This document shows positions 10,956 through 19,774 of a stretch of 64,000 nucleotides of DNA, one piece after another. Both the position numbers and the translations under genes were made by a program. Below the pieces are notes generated by a model. The model searched no databases, was not told the DNA's origin, and worked only from the letters and a program-made list of their open reading frames with translations. The DNA is from Streptomyces candidus. GTDB taxonomy: Bacteria > Actinomycetota > Actinomycetes > Streptomycetales > Streptomycetaceae. The stretch is taken from assembly GCF_014207445.1 (NCBI RefSeq), contig NZ_JACHEM010000002.1:310001-374000 (forward strand), written 5' to 3'. The stretch's first letter is position 1, and every line of letters starts with the position of its first letter.

Positions 10956-12253
10956 TGCGGGTACGCAGGCTTCCCGCGGCCCTCGCCGCGACGGCCCTCC
11001 TGCTCACCGGCTGCTCGGCCGCCGAGCGAGGCCCCGACGAGCACGGTGTGATCACCCTCCGCTTCCAGTCGCTCGCCTGGCAGAAGGAGTCCGTCGACAT
11101 CAACAAGAGGCTCGTCGCGGAGTGGAACGAGGCCCACCCCAAGGTCCGCATCGAGTACGTCCAGGGCAGCTGGGACAACGTCCACGACCAGCTCCTCACG
11201 TCCTTCGAGGGCGGCGAGGCACCCGACATCATCCACGACGCCTCCGACGACCTCGCCGACTTCTCCTACGGAGGCGACCTCGCCGACCTCACGGACCTCC
11301 TCCCGGCCCGCCTCCGTGCCGACATTCCGCAACGGAGCTGGTCCACCGCCACCTTCGGCAACAGGATTTACGGCGTTCCCTTCCTCCAGGAACCGCGCGT
11401 CCTGATCGCCAACGCGAGGCTGCTCAAGGCCTCGGGCGTCCGCATCCCCACCCCCGGCGCGCCCTGGAGCTGGGAGGAGTTCCGCCAGGTCGCCAAGAAG
11501 CTCACCGAGGACATGGGGGCGAACAGGTACGGCGTGGCCTGGCCCCTGAAGGAGCCGGTCTCCGCCACCCTGAACCTCGGCCTGTCCGCGGGCGGCGAAC
11601 TGTTCCGCAAGGACGACGACGGGAAGTTCCGCATCCGCTTCACCGAGGACGACGCGGTCGTCCCCGGCACCGTCCACAATCAGGTCAACACCGACGGCTC
11701 CGCGTCCTCCGCCACCCTCGGCATGGGTGGCTCCGACACCCTTCCCGGGTTCTTCGGCGGCAAGTACGCGATGGTCCCTCTCGGGTTCTCCTACCGGCAG
11801 CAGATCAACGAGCAGGCCCCGAAGGGCTTCGAGTGGACGGTGCTTCCCGCCCCCGCGGGCAAGGACGGCCCGGCTCAGGGGGTGAGCCCGCAGACGCTGT
11901 CGGTGGCCGAGGACAGCCCGTACAAGAAGGAGGCGGTGGAGTTCATCGACTTCTTCCTCCAGCCGCGGAACATCGTCCGCCTCGCCAAGGGCGACTGGAT
12001 GCTGCCGACCGGCACCGAGGCCCTCAAGGACCCCTCGCTGCGCACCGCGAAGGACGGCTGGGCCACCGGCACCGCCCTCGCGGCCCATCTGCGCCCGGCG
12101 CCCGCGCAGGCGGTACGCGGCTACCCCGAGTGGAAGGACAAGGTGGCCACGCCCGCGTACCAGGAGTACTACAGCGGCGCGATCGGCGAGGCGGAACTGC
12201 GTCAACGCCTGGAGGAGGACGGCAACTTGGTGCTGGCCCGCTACCAGCGCTGA
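10955..12253 (+). CDS. Sugar-binding lipoprotein of ABC importer
   Basis: 432-aa extracytoplasmic binding protein. Signal peptide with lipobox LLLTGCSAAE (Cys about residue 21). The mature part shows family-1 solute-binding features such as NEAHPKVRIEYVQGSWDN, GEAPDIIHDAS and PLGFSYRQQ. ATG 10955 overlaps the permease stop (TGATG), so the three genes are translationally coupled. It delivers an oligosaccharide or sugar to the two permeases. No LacI-type regulator lies next to the operon, so the inducer is not suggested by context. Confidence 0.92.
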   Translation: MRVRRLPAALAATALLLTGCSAAERGPDEHGVITLRFQSLAWQKESVDINKRLVAEWNEAHPKVRIEYVQGSWDNVHDQLLTSFEGGEAPDIIHDASDDLADFSYGGDLADLTDLLPARLRADIPQRSWSTATFGNRIYGVPFLQEPRVLIANARLLKASGVRIPTPGAPWSWEEFRQVAKKLTEDMGANRYGVAWPLKEPVSATLNLGLSAGGELFRKDDDGKFRIRFTEDDAVVPGTVHNQVNTDGSASSATLGMGGSDTLPGFFGGKYAMVPLGFSYRQQINEQAPKGFEWTVLPAPAGKDGPAQGVSPQTLSVAEDSPYKKEAVEFIDFFLQPRNIVRLAKGDWMLPTGTEALKDPSLRTAKDGWATGTALAAHLRPAPAQAVRGYPEWKDKVATPAYQEYYSGAIGEAELRQRLEEDGNLVLARYQR

Positions 12254-12276
12254 GCGGGCGACGGCGCCGAATTCAC

Positions 12277-12306
12277 TTGCACGAGACGTCTCGTCTTGCC
12301 TAGGCT
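12277..12306 (+). promoter_or_regulatory. mgt promoter with palindromic operator in the spacer
   Basis: TTGCAC (12277-12282), 18 nt, TAGGCT (12301-12306), 6 nt before the ATG at 12313, so the transcript is probably leaderless. A perfect 14-bp palindrome ACGAGACGTCTCGT (12281-12294) overlaps the -35 and fills most of the spacer. That is the classical place for a TetR/MarR-type repressor; no such gene is adjacent. Confidence 0.65.
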
Positions 12307-12312
12307 GCGGGC

Positions 12313-13548
12313 ATGAACGCCACCCCTCGCGCTGCCACGTCCCGAACCGCCACGTCCCGCGCCCCCGCGCACATCGCCATGTTCTCCATCGCCTTCCCCG
12401 GGCACGTCAACCCCAGCCTCGAAGTGATCCGGGAGCTCGTCGCCCGGGGGCACCGGGTGAGTTACGCGATCCCCGCCCCCTACGCCGACAAGGTGGCCGC
12501 GACCGGTGCGGAGCCGGTGATCTACACCTCGACGCTGCCGGACGAGGGTGCCGACCCGGAGGTCTGGGGCACCGAACTCATCGACAACCTCGAACCCTTT
12601 CTGCACAACGGCATCCAGGCGCTGCCGCAACTGATCAAGGCCTTCGAGGGCGACGCACCCGACCTCGTCCTCCACGACATCACCGCCTATCCGGCCCCCG
12701 TCCTGGCGCACCGCTGGGGTGTGCCCGCCATCTCCCTGTCGCCGAACCTGGTCGCCTGGGAGGGGTACGAGGAGGAGGTCGCGAAGCCGATGTACGCCGA
12801 TCTCCTGAAGACCGAGCGGGGCCAGGCGTACATGGACCGCTTCCGCGGCTGGCTGCGGGACAACGACATGCCCGCCGAGGACTTCTTCCAGTTCATCGCA
12901 CCGACCCGCTCCCTGGTGCTCATCCCCAAGGCGCTCCAGCCGAACGCCGACCGCGTCGACGAGTCCGTCCACACCTTCGTGGGGGCCTGCCAGGGAGAGC
13001 GTTCGGAACAGGGGGAGTGGCACCGCCCGGCCGGCGCCGGGAAGGTCGTCCTCGTCTCGCTCGGCTCCTCCTTCACCAAGCAGCCCGCCTTCTACCGCGA
13101 GTGCGTCAAGGCGTTCGGTGACCTGCCGGACTGGCACCTGGTGCTCCAGATCGGCAGGTTCGTCGAGGAGTCCGAGCTCGGCCGGATCCCGGCCAACGTG
13201 GAAGTGACGCGCTGGGTGCCGCAGTTGAGCGTCCTCAGGCAGGCCGACCTCTTCGTCACGCACGCGGGCGCCGGTGGCAGTCAGGAGGGTCTGGCCACGG
13301 CCACCCCGATGATCGCCGTCCCGCAGGCCGTCGATCAGTTCGGCAACGCGGACATGCTCCAGGGGCTCGGTGTGGCCCGGCGCGTCGACACGGCGGACGC
13401 CACCGCCGAAGTGCTGCGCAGCACAGGCGAGTCCCTCGTCTCCGACCCGGAGGTGGCGCGCAGGCTGCGGGAGATCGCAGTCGGCATGGCCGCGGAGGGC
13501 GGAACCTTGCGGGCCGCCGACCTCATCGAGGCGGAACTCCCCAATTGA
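12313..13548 (+). CDS. mgt: Macrolide glycosyltransferase (OleD/MgtA-like)
   Basis: GT-B fold UDP-glucose-dependent transferase, 411 aa, that inactivates macrolides by glucosylating the desosamine hydroxyl. Similarity to OleD from memory is very high: [20 protein letters not shown] with the catalytic His (about residue 31), [35 protein letters not shown], and the UDP-sugar site [20 protein letters not shown] followed by [20 protein letters not shown]. Cytosolic. There is no Shine-Dalgarno; the -10 sits 6 nt upstream, pointing to leaderless translation. It stands alone, with a rho-independent terminator just after the stop, so it looks like a self-contained resistance cassette. The acceptor range is inferred from the family. 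Confidence 0.92.
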   Translation: MNATPRAATSRTATSRAPAHIAMFSIAFPGHVNPSLEVIRELVARGHRVSYAIPAPYADKVAATGAEPVIYTSTLPDEGADPEVWGTELIDNLEPFLHNGIQALPQLIKAFEGDAPDLVLHDITAYPAPVLAHRWGVPAISLSPNLVAWEGYEEEVAKPMYADLLKTERGQAYMDRFRGWLRDNDMPAEDFFQFIAPTRSLVLIPKALQPNADRVDESVHTFVGACQGERSEQGEWHRPAGAGKVVLVSLGSSFTKQPAFYRECVKAFGDLPDWHLVLQIGRFVEESELGRIPANVEVTRWVPQLSVLRQADLFVTHAGAGGSQEGLATATPMIAVPQAVDQFGNADMLQGLGVARRVDTADATAEVLRSTGESLVSDPEVARRLREIAVGMAAEGGTLRAADLIEAELPN

Positions 13549-13574
13549 GGAGATGACGAGAAGAATTGAAGGAG

Positions 13575-13611
13575 CCCGGACCTCGCGATATCCGCAAGGT
13601 CCGGGTTTTTT
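13575..13611 (+). terminator. Rho-independent terminator of mgt
   Basis: CCCGGACCT (13575-13583) pairs with AGGTCCGGG (13597-13605), followed by six T residues. It begins 27 nt after the mgt stop codon. Confidence 0.88.
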
Positions 13612-13855
13612 GTAAAGCGCTCAACTGACTCCTGCATAAGCCCGGTTGGTGTGCAGCTGGATCCATGTCCGACTCGGGGCGCCCTGTCCATATTTTCCAT
13701 TACAGATTTTTGTTCAATGGATTACAGCCGTTTGGAGGTCTTGATCTCTGGCCGTCAATCGGCCAGTGTTTCGTGCCAACCCCCGGAGGACTTCCGTTCC
13801 TTGGGGGCCACCCCCACATTCCCCCCACAAAAGAATGGCGAGGAGAACCCTCTTC
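13612..13855 (+). other. AT-rich leader region upstream of the subtilase gene
   Basis: 244 bp without a gene. Positions 13681-13740 are only about 42% G+C by my count, far below the surroundings, and include TTCCATTACAGATTTTTG. It presumably holds the promoter and a long 5' UTR for the protease gene; I cannot assign hexamers with confidence. Confidence 0.4.
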
Positions 13856-15040
13856 ATGGCCATGAACAAGAAGAAGCTGATCGCGGCGATATCCACCGTC
13901 GCCGCCGTGGCGGGCATGTCCGCCCTCACCGCCCCGACGGCGGGTGCGGCCCCCGCGGAAGGGGTCGTTATCGGTGCGAACGCGGAAGGCGCGGTGGCGG
14001 GCAGCTACCTCGTGGTGCTCGACGCGAAGGCCGACAAGAAGGCTCTCGCCAAGTCCTACGGCGGCGAGCTGAAGCGCGACTACACCGCGGCCGTCAACGG
14101 CTTCTCCGCCAACGGACTCACCGAGACCGAGGCCAAGCGCCTCGCCGCGGACCCCGCCGTGTCCAAGGTCGTCCAGAACAAGACGTTCCACGCGGACGCC
14201 GTCCAGGACAACCCGCCGTCCTGGGGCCTGGACCGCGTCGACCAGGCCGACACCGCGGGCGACAAGAAGTACGCGTACCCCGACCACGCGGGCGAGGGTG
14301 TCACCGCCTACGTCATCGACACCGGTGTCCGGGTCACCCACAAGGACTTCGGCGGCCGCGCCGTCTCCGGCTTCGACGCCATCGACAACGACGACAACGC
14401 GGACGACGGCAACGGGCACGGCACCCACGTCGCCGGAACCATCGCCGGCACCGCCCACGGCGTCGCCAAGAAGGCGAAGATCGTCGCCGTCCGCGTCCTC
14501 GACAACCAGGGTTCCGGCACCACCGAGCAGGTCGTCGCGGGCATCGACTGGGTCACCAAGAACCACAAGGGTCCCTCGGTCGCCAACATGAGCCTCGGCG
14601 GCGGCGTCGACCCTGTCCTCGACGCAGCGGTCGAGAAGGCCATCGCGTCCGGCATCACCTTCGCGGTCGCCGCCGGAAACGACGCCGACGACGCCAAGAA
14701 CCACTCCCCGGCCCGCGTCCCGGAGGCCCTCACGGTCGCCTCCTCCACGAACACGGACGCCCAGTCAGGCTTCTCCAACTTCGGTTCGCTCGTGGACCTG
14801 TACGCCCCCGGCTCGGACATCACCGCCCCCTGGATCGGCAGCGACGAGGCCACGAAGACCATCTCCGGCACCTCGATGGCGACCCCCCACGTCGCCGGCG
14901 CGGCCGCGGTCCACCTGGCCGGCCACCAGGACGCCACCCCGGCCCAGGTCGCCGAGGCCCTGACCGGCGGAGCCACCGCAGGCAAGATCAGCAACCCGTC
15001 CACGGGCACCCCGAACAAGCTCCTCAAGGTCGTCGAGTAG
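13856..15040 (+). CDS. Secreted S8 subtilisin-like serine protease
   Basis: 394-aa extracellular peptidase. Residues 1-32 are a Sec signal peptide (MAMNKKKLIAAIS, then AGAAPA). The propeptide (inhibitor I9 type, about 42-120: GSYLVVLDAKADKKALAKSY) folds the enzyme and is later cleaved. The catalytic triad is Asp in AYVIDTGVRVTH, His in GHGTHVAGTIAGT and Ser in SGTSMATPHVAGAA; the oxyanion Asn is in VAAGNDADDAKN. ATG 13856 follows AGGAGA by about 10 nt. There is no C-terminal domain, so it is a compact aqualysin/proteinase-K-like enzyme. Monocistronic, between its AT-rich leader and a strong stem-loop. Confidence 0.95.
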   Translation: MAMNKKKLIAAISTVAAVAGMSALTAPTAGAAPAEGVVIGANAEGAVAGSYLVVLDAKADKKALAKSYGGELKRDYTAAVNGFSANGLTETEAKRLAADPAVSKVVQNKTFHADAVQDNPPSWGLDRVDQADTAGDKKYAYPDHAGEGVTAYVIDTGVRVTHKDFGGRAVSGFDAIDNDDNADDGNGHGTHVAGTIAGTAHGVAKKAKIVAVRVLDNQGSGTTEQVVAGIDWVTKNHKGPSVANMSLGGGVDPVLDAAVEKAIASGITFAVAAGNDADDAKNHSPARVPEALTVASSTNTDAQSGFSNFGSLVDLYAPGSDITAPWIGSDEATKTISGTSMATPHVAGAAAVHLAGHQDATPAQVAEALTGGATAGKISNPSTGTPNKLLKVVE

Positions 15041-15055
15041 TCACCGGCCCTCCCG

Positions 15056-15099
15056 CACCGGCCGCCGTGCCCTTCCCCCACGGGGCACGGCAGCCGGTG
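15056..15099 (+). terminator. Stem-loop after the subtilase gene
   Basis: CACCGGC/GCCGGTG, one mismatch, then GCCGTGCCC/GGGCACGGC form a 16-bp stem with a 10-nt loop. There is no T run, as is common for Streptomyces terminators. Confidence 0.7.
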
Positions 15100-15132
15100 T
15101 TGGCGGGCGCCGCCGCGGATCACGTGGAGGCG

Positions 15133-15155
15133 TTGTCAGTGGCGGCGTCTATCGT
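15133..15155 (+). promoter_or_regulatory. RecA-NDp (PafBC-type) promoter of the DUF1697 gene
   Basis: TTGTCAGTG (15133-15141), 8 nt, TATCGT (15150-15155): an exact match to TTGTCRGTG-N8-TAnnnT, the RecA-independent DNA-damage promoter described in mycobacteria and controlled by PafBC. The hexamer ends 6 nt before the ATG, so the mRNA is probably leaderless. Confidence 0.7.
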
Positions 15156-15161
15156 CGGAAC

Positions 15162-15713
15162 ATGACGACGAAGACGTACGCGGCCCTCCTGCGCGGTATC
15201 AACGTGAGCGGCCACCGTAAGGTTCCGATGGCGGAACTGCGCGCTCTGCTGGGCGAATTGGGCCACACCGGCGTACGTACCCACCTCAACAGTGGCAACG
15301 CTGTCTTCCGTACGACATCGGCCGCCGCCGAGGAAGCTCTCGCCCAAGACCTCCGGGACGCGATGGAGAAACACTTCGGTTTCCCCGTCGACTGCGTGGT
15401 CAGGGACCACGCTTATCTCCGCACCGTCGCCCAGGCGTGCCCCTTCCCCGCCGCGGAACTGGAAGGAAAGCAACTGCACGCCACCTTCTCCTCGGACCCG
15501 CTCGACCCCGCGCGATACGCCGCACTCGACCAGGCGTCGTACCTCCCCGAGGAATTCCGCCTCGGAGACCGGGTGCTGTACCTCTACGCCCCCGACGGCC
15601 TCGGCCGCTCCCAGCTCGGTGAGGCCCTGTCCCGCCCCGCACTGCACAAGGACCTCACCGTCACCACCCGCAACTGGAACACGGTGGTGAAACTGGTCGA
15701 ACTCACGCAGTGA
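15162..15713 (+). CDS. DUF1697 domain-containing protein
   Basis: 183-aa cytosolic protein recognisable by YAALLRGINVSGHRKVPMAEL at the N terminus and HLNSGNAVFRT after it, the hallmark of DUF1697; full family length. The biochemical function is not established to my knowledge. The promoter motif upstream is of the DNA-damage type, which is the only functional hint. No Shine-Dalgarno; the ATG lies 6 nt after the -10. Convergent with the AraC/GyrI gene, with only 13 bp between the stops. Confidence 0.9.
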   Translation: MTTKTYAALLRGINVSGHRKVPMAELRALLGELGHTGVRTHLNSGNAVFRTTSAAAEEALAQDLRDAMEKHFGFPVDCVVRDHAYLRTVAQACPFPAAELEGKQLHATFSSDPLDPARYAALDQASYLPEEFRLGDRVLYLYAPDGLGRSQLGEALSRPALHKDLTVTTRNWNTVVKLVELTQ

Positions 15714-15726
15714 AACGCCGCTCCCG

Positions 15727-16602
15727 TCACACGGCGGTGCGCTCCACCGGAATCCACAGTTCCGCCTCCGCCTCGGTGGCGTCCGTGTTCAGCCGGGTCC
15801 GCAGGATCTCCGGGCCCGGCCTGCTCCGGTACGGATTCGACGGGAACCACTCCGTGAACACGTCCCGCCACAGGAACTGCAACGCCTGCGGGAACCGTCC
15901 GGAACTGGTGAACACCGCCCATGTCCCCGCCGCCACCTGCAACGCGTCCAGCCCCTCCGGGACGTCCGCCGCCCCGGTCACCACCCCGTGGTAGTAGTCC
16001 AGCCCGGTGCCCTCCGCCCGGCTGTCCGCGAGGTCGTCGCTGACTCCGACGATCCCCTCGGGACGCTGGTCGGAAAGCTCCGCGATCCGTGCCAGCTCCT
16101 CCTTGTCCAGGCCACGGATGAACTCGCCGATCGCCGGGTTCATCCCCTCGTGCACGAGGGGCACCCGCGCCCGCCTCCCCACCACACGGAAAGCGTCCTT
16201 CTCCACTACTCGGTACTCCATGCTGCTGTTCCCTTCCACGACGAGACGGAAGGACATCCGGGGCTGGGAGCGCAGTGCCGCGCCGGTTCGCCGGGCCTCG
16301 CCCGGACCGACGCCGTGCATCGCACGGAACGCCCGCGCGAACGCTTCGCCCGACCCGTACCCGTACCGCACGGCGATCTCCAGCAGGGTCCGCCGGCCGT
16401 CGAGCACCTCGGCGCCCGCGACGGTGAGCCGTCTGCGCCGCACGTACTCCGACAGCGGCATCCCGGCCAGTGACGAGAACATCCGCCGGAAGTGGTACTC
16501 CGACGTCATCGCGATCCGCGCCAGCTCGGCGATCTCGACCTCCCGCTCGCCGGCGAGCCGGACCTCGATGTGCTCCATGGCCAGGTTCAGCCGGTCCAGC
16601 AC
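15727..16602 (-). CDS. AraC-family regulator with GyrI-like ligand domain
   Basis: 291-aa one-component regulator. The N-terminal double helix-turn-helix covers about residues 10-105 (AELARIAMTSEYHFRRMFSS; the second HTH is RYGYGSGEAFARAFRAMHG). Residues 125-290 form a GyrI/SOUL-like effector-binding domain (MEYRVVEKDAFRVVGRRARV; the end is AEAELWIPVE). Such proteins bind small hydrophobic or cationic ligands and often control drug response genes. GTG 16602 is preferred over ATG 16578 because GGGAGGT lies 6 nt before it. Divergent from the PanE-like reductase, a plausible target, with 130 bp between the starts. Confidence 0.88.
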   Translation of the reverse strand: MLDRLNLAMEHIEVRLAGEREVEIAELARIAMTSEYHFRRMFSSLAGMPLSEYVRRRRLTVAGAEVLDGRRTLLEIAVRYGYGSGEAFARAFRAMHGVGPGEARRTGAALRSQPRMSFRLVVEGNSSMEYRVVEKDAFRVVGRRARVPLVHEGMNPAIGEFIRGLDKEELARIAELSDQRPEGIVGVSDDLADSRAEGTGLDYYHGVVTGAADVPEGLDALQVAAGTWAVFTSSGRFPQALQFLWRDVFTEWFPSNPYRSRPGPEILRTRLNTDATEAEAELWIPVERTAV

Positions 16603-16732
16603 CCCGGACCTCCCTCCTTGTTGTGCCTGCCACGTTAGGAAAGGACCACCCTGCCGCACCCGACATCCTGTGCCCGCAAAGGTCGGGGCATGATCGGCGA
16701 CGACAGCACACGCCAACGGTGGGGAGATCCTC

Positions 16733-17746
16733 GTGCGGTACGTCATCATCGGCGCCGGAGCGATCGGCGCAGCCGTCGGCGGCAGGCTGGCGGAGTCCGG
16801 GCACGAGGTCGTCCTCGTGGCACGGGGCGCGCACCTGACGGCCCTGCGCGCGACGGGACTCCGTCTCACCACGCCCGAAGGCACCCGTACCCTGCGGCTC
16901 CCGTGCGCCCAGGGCCCGGAGGAGGTCGAGCTGCGCACGGACGACGTTCTGGTGCTCGCCGTCAAGACGCAGGACAGCATCGCCGCCCTCGACGCGTGGA
17001 GCGGGCGGCCGGTCGCGGGCGGCGGCACCGCAGGGGAGGTGCTGCCCCTGGTCTGCGCGCAGAACGGCGTCGAGAACGAACGCCTCGCGCTGCGCCGCTT
17101 CCGCACCGTGTACGCGATGTGCGTCTACCTTCCGGCCACCTTCGTGGAGGCCGGTGCGGTGTCGGCGGGCGGCGCCCCGGTGAGCGGAGTCCTGCACCTC
17201 GGGCGCTATCCACGGGGCGTGGACGACACGGTCCGGGCGATCGCCGCCGACCTGGAGCGGTCCTGCTTCCTGGCACCGGTCGTGCCCGAGGTCATGCGCT
17301 GGAAGTACGCCAAGCTGCTGAGCAACCTGGCCAATGCGCTGAACGCGGTCTCCGGCACGGCGGCCCTCGGCTCGGCGGCGGGCCGCGACCTCGTGCAGCG
17401 TGCGGTGGCGGAGGGCCGGGCGGTCCTCACCGCGGCGGGCCTCGCATGGGCGAGCGACACCGAACAGGCCGAGGCGAGGGAGGGCCGGATCACCCAGGTC
17501 GCGCTGGACGGACAGGAAGCGGGCGGCGGGTCCTCCTGGCAGAGCCTGGCGCGCGGCACCGGCAGCATCGAGGCCGACCATCTGAACGGGGAGATCGCCC
17601 TGCTCGGCAGGGTGCACGGGGTACCGGCCCCGGTGAACGACGTCCTGCGGCGACTGGCCAACGCGTTCGCCCGGGAACGGCGGGCGGCCGGGTCGATGCC
17701 GGTGGAGGAGGTGGCTCGGCTGGTGGCCGCCGAAGCGGCCCCCTGA
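16733..17746 (+). CDS. Ketopantoate reductase-family oxidoreductase (PanE/ApbA)
   Basis: 337-aa NAD(P)-dependent enzyme. Rossmann motif MRYVIIGAGAIGAAVGGRLA at the very N terminus, the ApbA-type VLVLAVKTQD and QNGVENE, and the C-terminal helical domain with WKYAKLLSNLANALNA carrying the family Lys/Asn residues. True PanE makes pantoate for CoA, but this family includes many reductases of other 2-keto acids, and the context (divergent AraC/GyrI regulator, no pan genes) does not confirm pantothenate synthesis. GTG 16733 follows GGGGAG at about 7 nt. Confidence 0.85.
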   Translation: MRYVIIGAGAIGAAVGGRLAESGHEVVLVARGAHLTALRATGLRLTTPEGTRTLRLPCAQGPEEVELRTDDVLVLAVKTQDSIAALDAWSGRPVAGGGTAGEVLPLVCAQNGVENERLALRRFRTVYAMCVYLPATFVEAGAVSAGGAPVSGVLHLGRYPRGVDDTVRAIAADLERSCFLAPVVPEVMRWKYAKLLSNLANALNAVSGTAALGSAAGRDLVQRAVAEGRAVLTAAGLAWASDTEQAEAREGRITQVALDGQEAGGGSSWQSLARGTGSIEADHLNGEIALLGRVHGVPAPVNDVLRRLANAFARERRAAGSMPVEEVARLVAAEAAP

Positions 17747-17838
17747 GACGCGGGCCGGACTTCCTGCGGCAGCCGCACGTACCGGGCGCTCGGCGGCGGC
17801 GCGGACGGTGCCGGCTGCGCGGCGGTGCTGTCCCGTCC

Positions 17839-18759
17839 TCAGCCCGCCCGCCCCGACGGCAGAACGATCAGCCCGCCCCGTCGCCGGGCCGCAGGAGTCG
17901 GCGCCGCACGGTGACTCCGCCGAGCCGCTGTCGCAGCGGAAGCGGGCGGCGAAGCCACGGCTCCCGCGACGGTTCGGGCGGGGACCGGGCCGGGCACAGC
18001 CCGCCGCGGACGTGCCGCCGCCTCGTACCGCCGTACTACCAGGTGCGCCAGTTCCGCGCAGTCGCCCAGCACTTGGGCCAGCAGATCCGCCTCGGCGGCC
18101 CCCCGGGCGATCCTGTCCGGCAGGAAACCGGGGGCCAGGACATACGGAGCGACCGCCACCCTCTTCACCCCCGGCTCCGTGCGCAGGGCCCGTACCGCGT
18201 CCTCGGTACGGGGCAGTGCCGCGGAGGCGAACGCAGGTCGCACGGAGCACCAGCCGGTGTTCCGCAGCTCCCGCGCGATTTCAGCGATCACTGCGATCGC
18301 CTCCGGGTCCGTGGAGCCCGCCGAGGCCAGGACGACCCCGGTCGAGCTCTTGTCGCGGGGCCGCAGCCCGGCGTCGTGCAGGGCCTCTTCCAGCCGCCGC
18401 TGCACCGCGGCGAGCAGCAGCGGGGACGGGCCGAGGACTTTCGCCCGCCGGATGCGCAGCCCCGGCAGCCGCACCGAGGCGGCATCCAGTACGGCGGGGA
18501 TGTCGGCCTTGGCGTGGAAGGCCCGGGTGAGGAGGAGGGGCAGGGCGACGACCTCGCGCTCTCCTTGAGCCGCCAGCCGGTCCAGTTCGCTCTCGACGGA
18601 CGGCGCGTTGAAGTCCAGGAAGCTCGCCTCCACCCGCAGCCCCGGCCGTAGCGCCCGGACCCGGGCCGTCAGCGCCTGCACCGTCGCCGCGTGGCGCGGG
18701 TCGCGGCTGCCGTGGGCGATGACCAGGAGGACGGAGGAGGGGGAGGGGGAGGGGTGCAC
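17839..18759 (-). CDS. Sirohydrochlorin chelatase (CbiX/SirB-like)
   Basis: Inserts Fe(II) into sirohydrochlorin to make siroheme, the cofactor of SirA encoded in the same operon. 306 aa; two CbiX-like halves (VLLVIAHGSRDPRH with the metal-binding His near residue 16, and GVVLASAGSTDPEAIAV), plus a downstream conserved His in LTRAFHAKADIP. The second half lacks the His of the first, as in two-domain CbiX proteins where only one site is active. The last about 50 residues are Ala/Arg-rich and probably disordered. GTG 18759 uses AGGAG located inside the end of ssuC; the gap is 4 bp. Last gene of the sulfur operon. Confidence 0.88.
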   Translation of the reverse strand: MHPSPSPSSVLLVIAHGSRDPRHAATVQALTARVRALRPGLRVEASFLDFNAPSVESELDRLAAQGEREVVALPLLLTRAFHAKADIPAVLDAASVRLPGLRIRRAKVLGPSPLLLAAVQRRLEEALHDAGLRPRDKSSTGVVLASAGSTDPEAIAVIAEIARELRNTGWCSVRPAFASAALPRTEDAVRALRTEPGVKRVAVAPYVLAPGFLPDRIARGAAEADLLAQVLGDCAELAHLVVRRYEAAARPRRAVPGPVPARTVAGAVASPPASAATAARRSHRAAPTPAARRRGGLIVLPSGRAG

Positions 18760-18763
18760 GGGG

Positions 18764-19774
18764 TCAGCTCCTGACGAGGAGGCCGCGGCTGCGCAGCACG
18801 CGGCGTTCCAGGGGGGAGAAGAACAGCAGGTCGATGCCGATGCCGACGATCAGGATGAGGATGATGGTGGCCAGCACTCCCGACATGTCGCTGTTGACGC
18901 GGAAGTTCTCCATCAGCTGGCCGAGCCCGGTGCCCAGGTCGGGGGAGCTGGCGATCAGCTCGGCGGCCATCAGGGAGCGCCACGAGAACGCCCAGCCCTG
19001 CTTGAGCCCGGCGAGGTAGCCGGGGAGTGCGGCGGGGAGCAGGACGTGGCGCACGCTGTTGAAGCCGCGGGCGCCGAGAGTGCGTCCGGCCCGCAGGTGC
19101 AGCGGCGGGATCTGGTCCACGCCGGACACCAGGCCGTTGGCGATGGAGGGGACAGCGCCGAGGAGCACCACCGCGTAGATCGTCGCGTCGGTCAGGCCGA
19201 ACCAGATGATCGCGGCCGGGACCCAAGCGACGGAGGGCAGCGACTGGAGGCCGGAAAGGATCGGCCCGATCGCCGCCCGCACCACCTTCACGCGGGCCAC
19301 CAGCAGCCCCAGCGGGGTGCCGATCGCGACGGAGACCACGAAGCCCAGGGCGCCGCGCGAGATGCTCGTCCAGATGTAGTCGAGGAGGGTGCCTTCGAGC
19401 CACATCGTACGCACGGAGTCCGCCACGTCGAGCGGACCCGGCAGGACGTAGTCCGGCTTGAGGTCGGAGGCCGCGGCGAGCTGCCACACGGTGACGACGA
19501 GGGCGATGGCGACGAGCGGCGGAACCACCTTGGCGAGAAGGATCCGGCCGAGTCCGACGCGTTCACGGGCGGGCGCCGAGTCCAGGGCGTCGAGACCCGC
19601 TTCGAGCCCGGCGAGGCTTTCGGCGGGGCCGTCCGCGCCGGCCTTCCTCGTGGCAGTGGACACGGTGCCCGCCGCCACGGTGGCGGTGCCCGTGCCGTCG
19701 GCGGCTTCCGTGCCTCCGCCGGGACCGGTGGGTTCCGTGTCTCCGGTGGCCCGGGTCGTGTCAGTGCTGGCCAT
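18764..19774 (-). CDS. ssuC: Sulfonate-type ABC transporter permease
   Basis: 336-aa BPD-type inner-membrane permease. A 75-residue Thr/Gly/Ala-rich cytoplasmic N terminus precedes about six membrane helices (VVPPLVAIALVVTVWQLAAA, ISRGALGFVVSVAIGTPLGL, and so on). The EAA-like loop is LRAGRTLGARGFNSVRHVLL. ATG 19774 has GGGGAG about 10 nt upstream and overlaps the ssuB stop by 14 bp. With SsuA and SsuB it forms an importer of the taurine/alkanesulfonate class; the context with sulfite reductase and sulfate activation supports sulfur acquisition. The exact substrate (sulfonate or sulfate ester) is inferred. Confidence 0.9.
   Translation of the reverse strand: MASTDTTRATGDTEPTGPGGGTEAADGTGTATVAAGTVSTATRKAGADGPAESLAGLEAGLDALDSAPARERVGLGRILLAKVVPPLVAIALVVTVWQLAAASDLKPDYVLPGPLDVADSVRTMWLEGTLLDYIWTSISRGALGFVVSVAIGTPLGLLVARVKVVRAAIGPILSGLQSLPSVAWVPAAIIWFGLTDATIYAVVLLGAVPSIANGLVSGVDQIPPLHLRAGRTLGARGFNSVRHVLLPAALPGYLAGLKQGWAFSWRSLMAAELIASSPDLGTGLGQLMENFRVNSDMSGVLATIILILIVGIGIDLLFFSPLERRVLRSRGLLVRS

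Noticed and set aside
10025..12205. 726-codon ORF antisense to the sugar ABC genes
   Set aside because: Overlaps three convincing coupled ABC genes; no protein-like features of its own.
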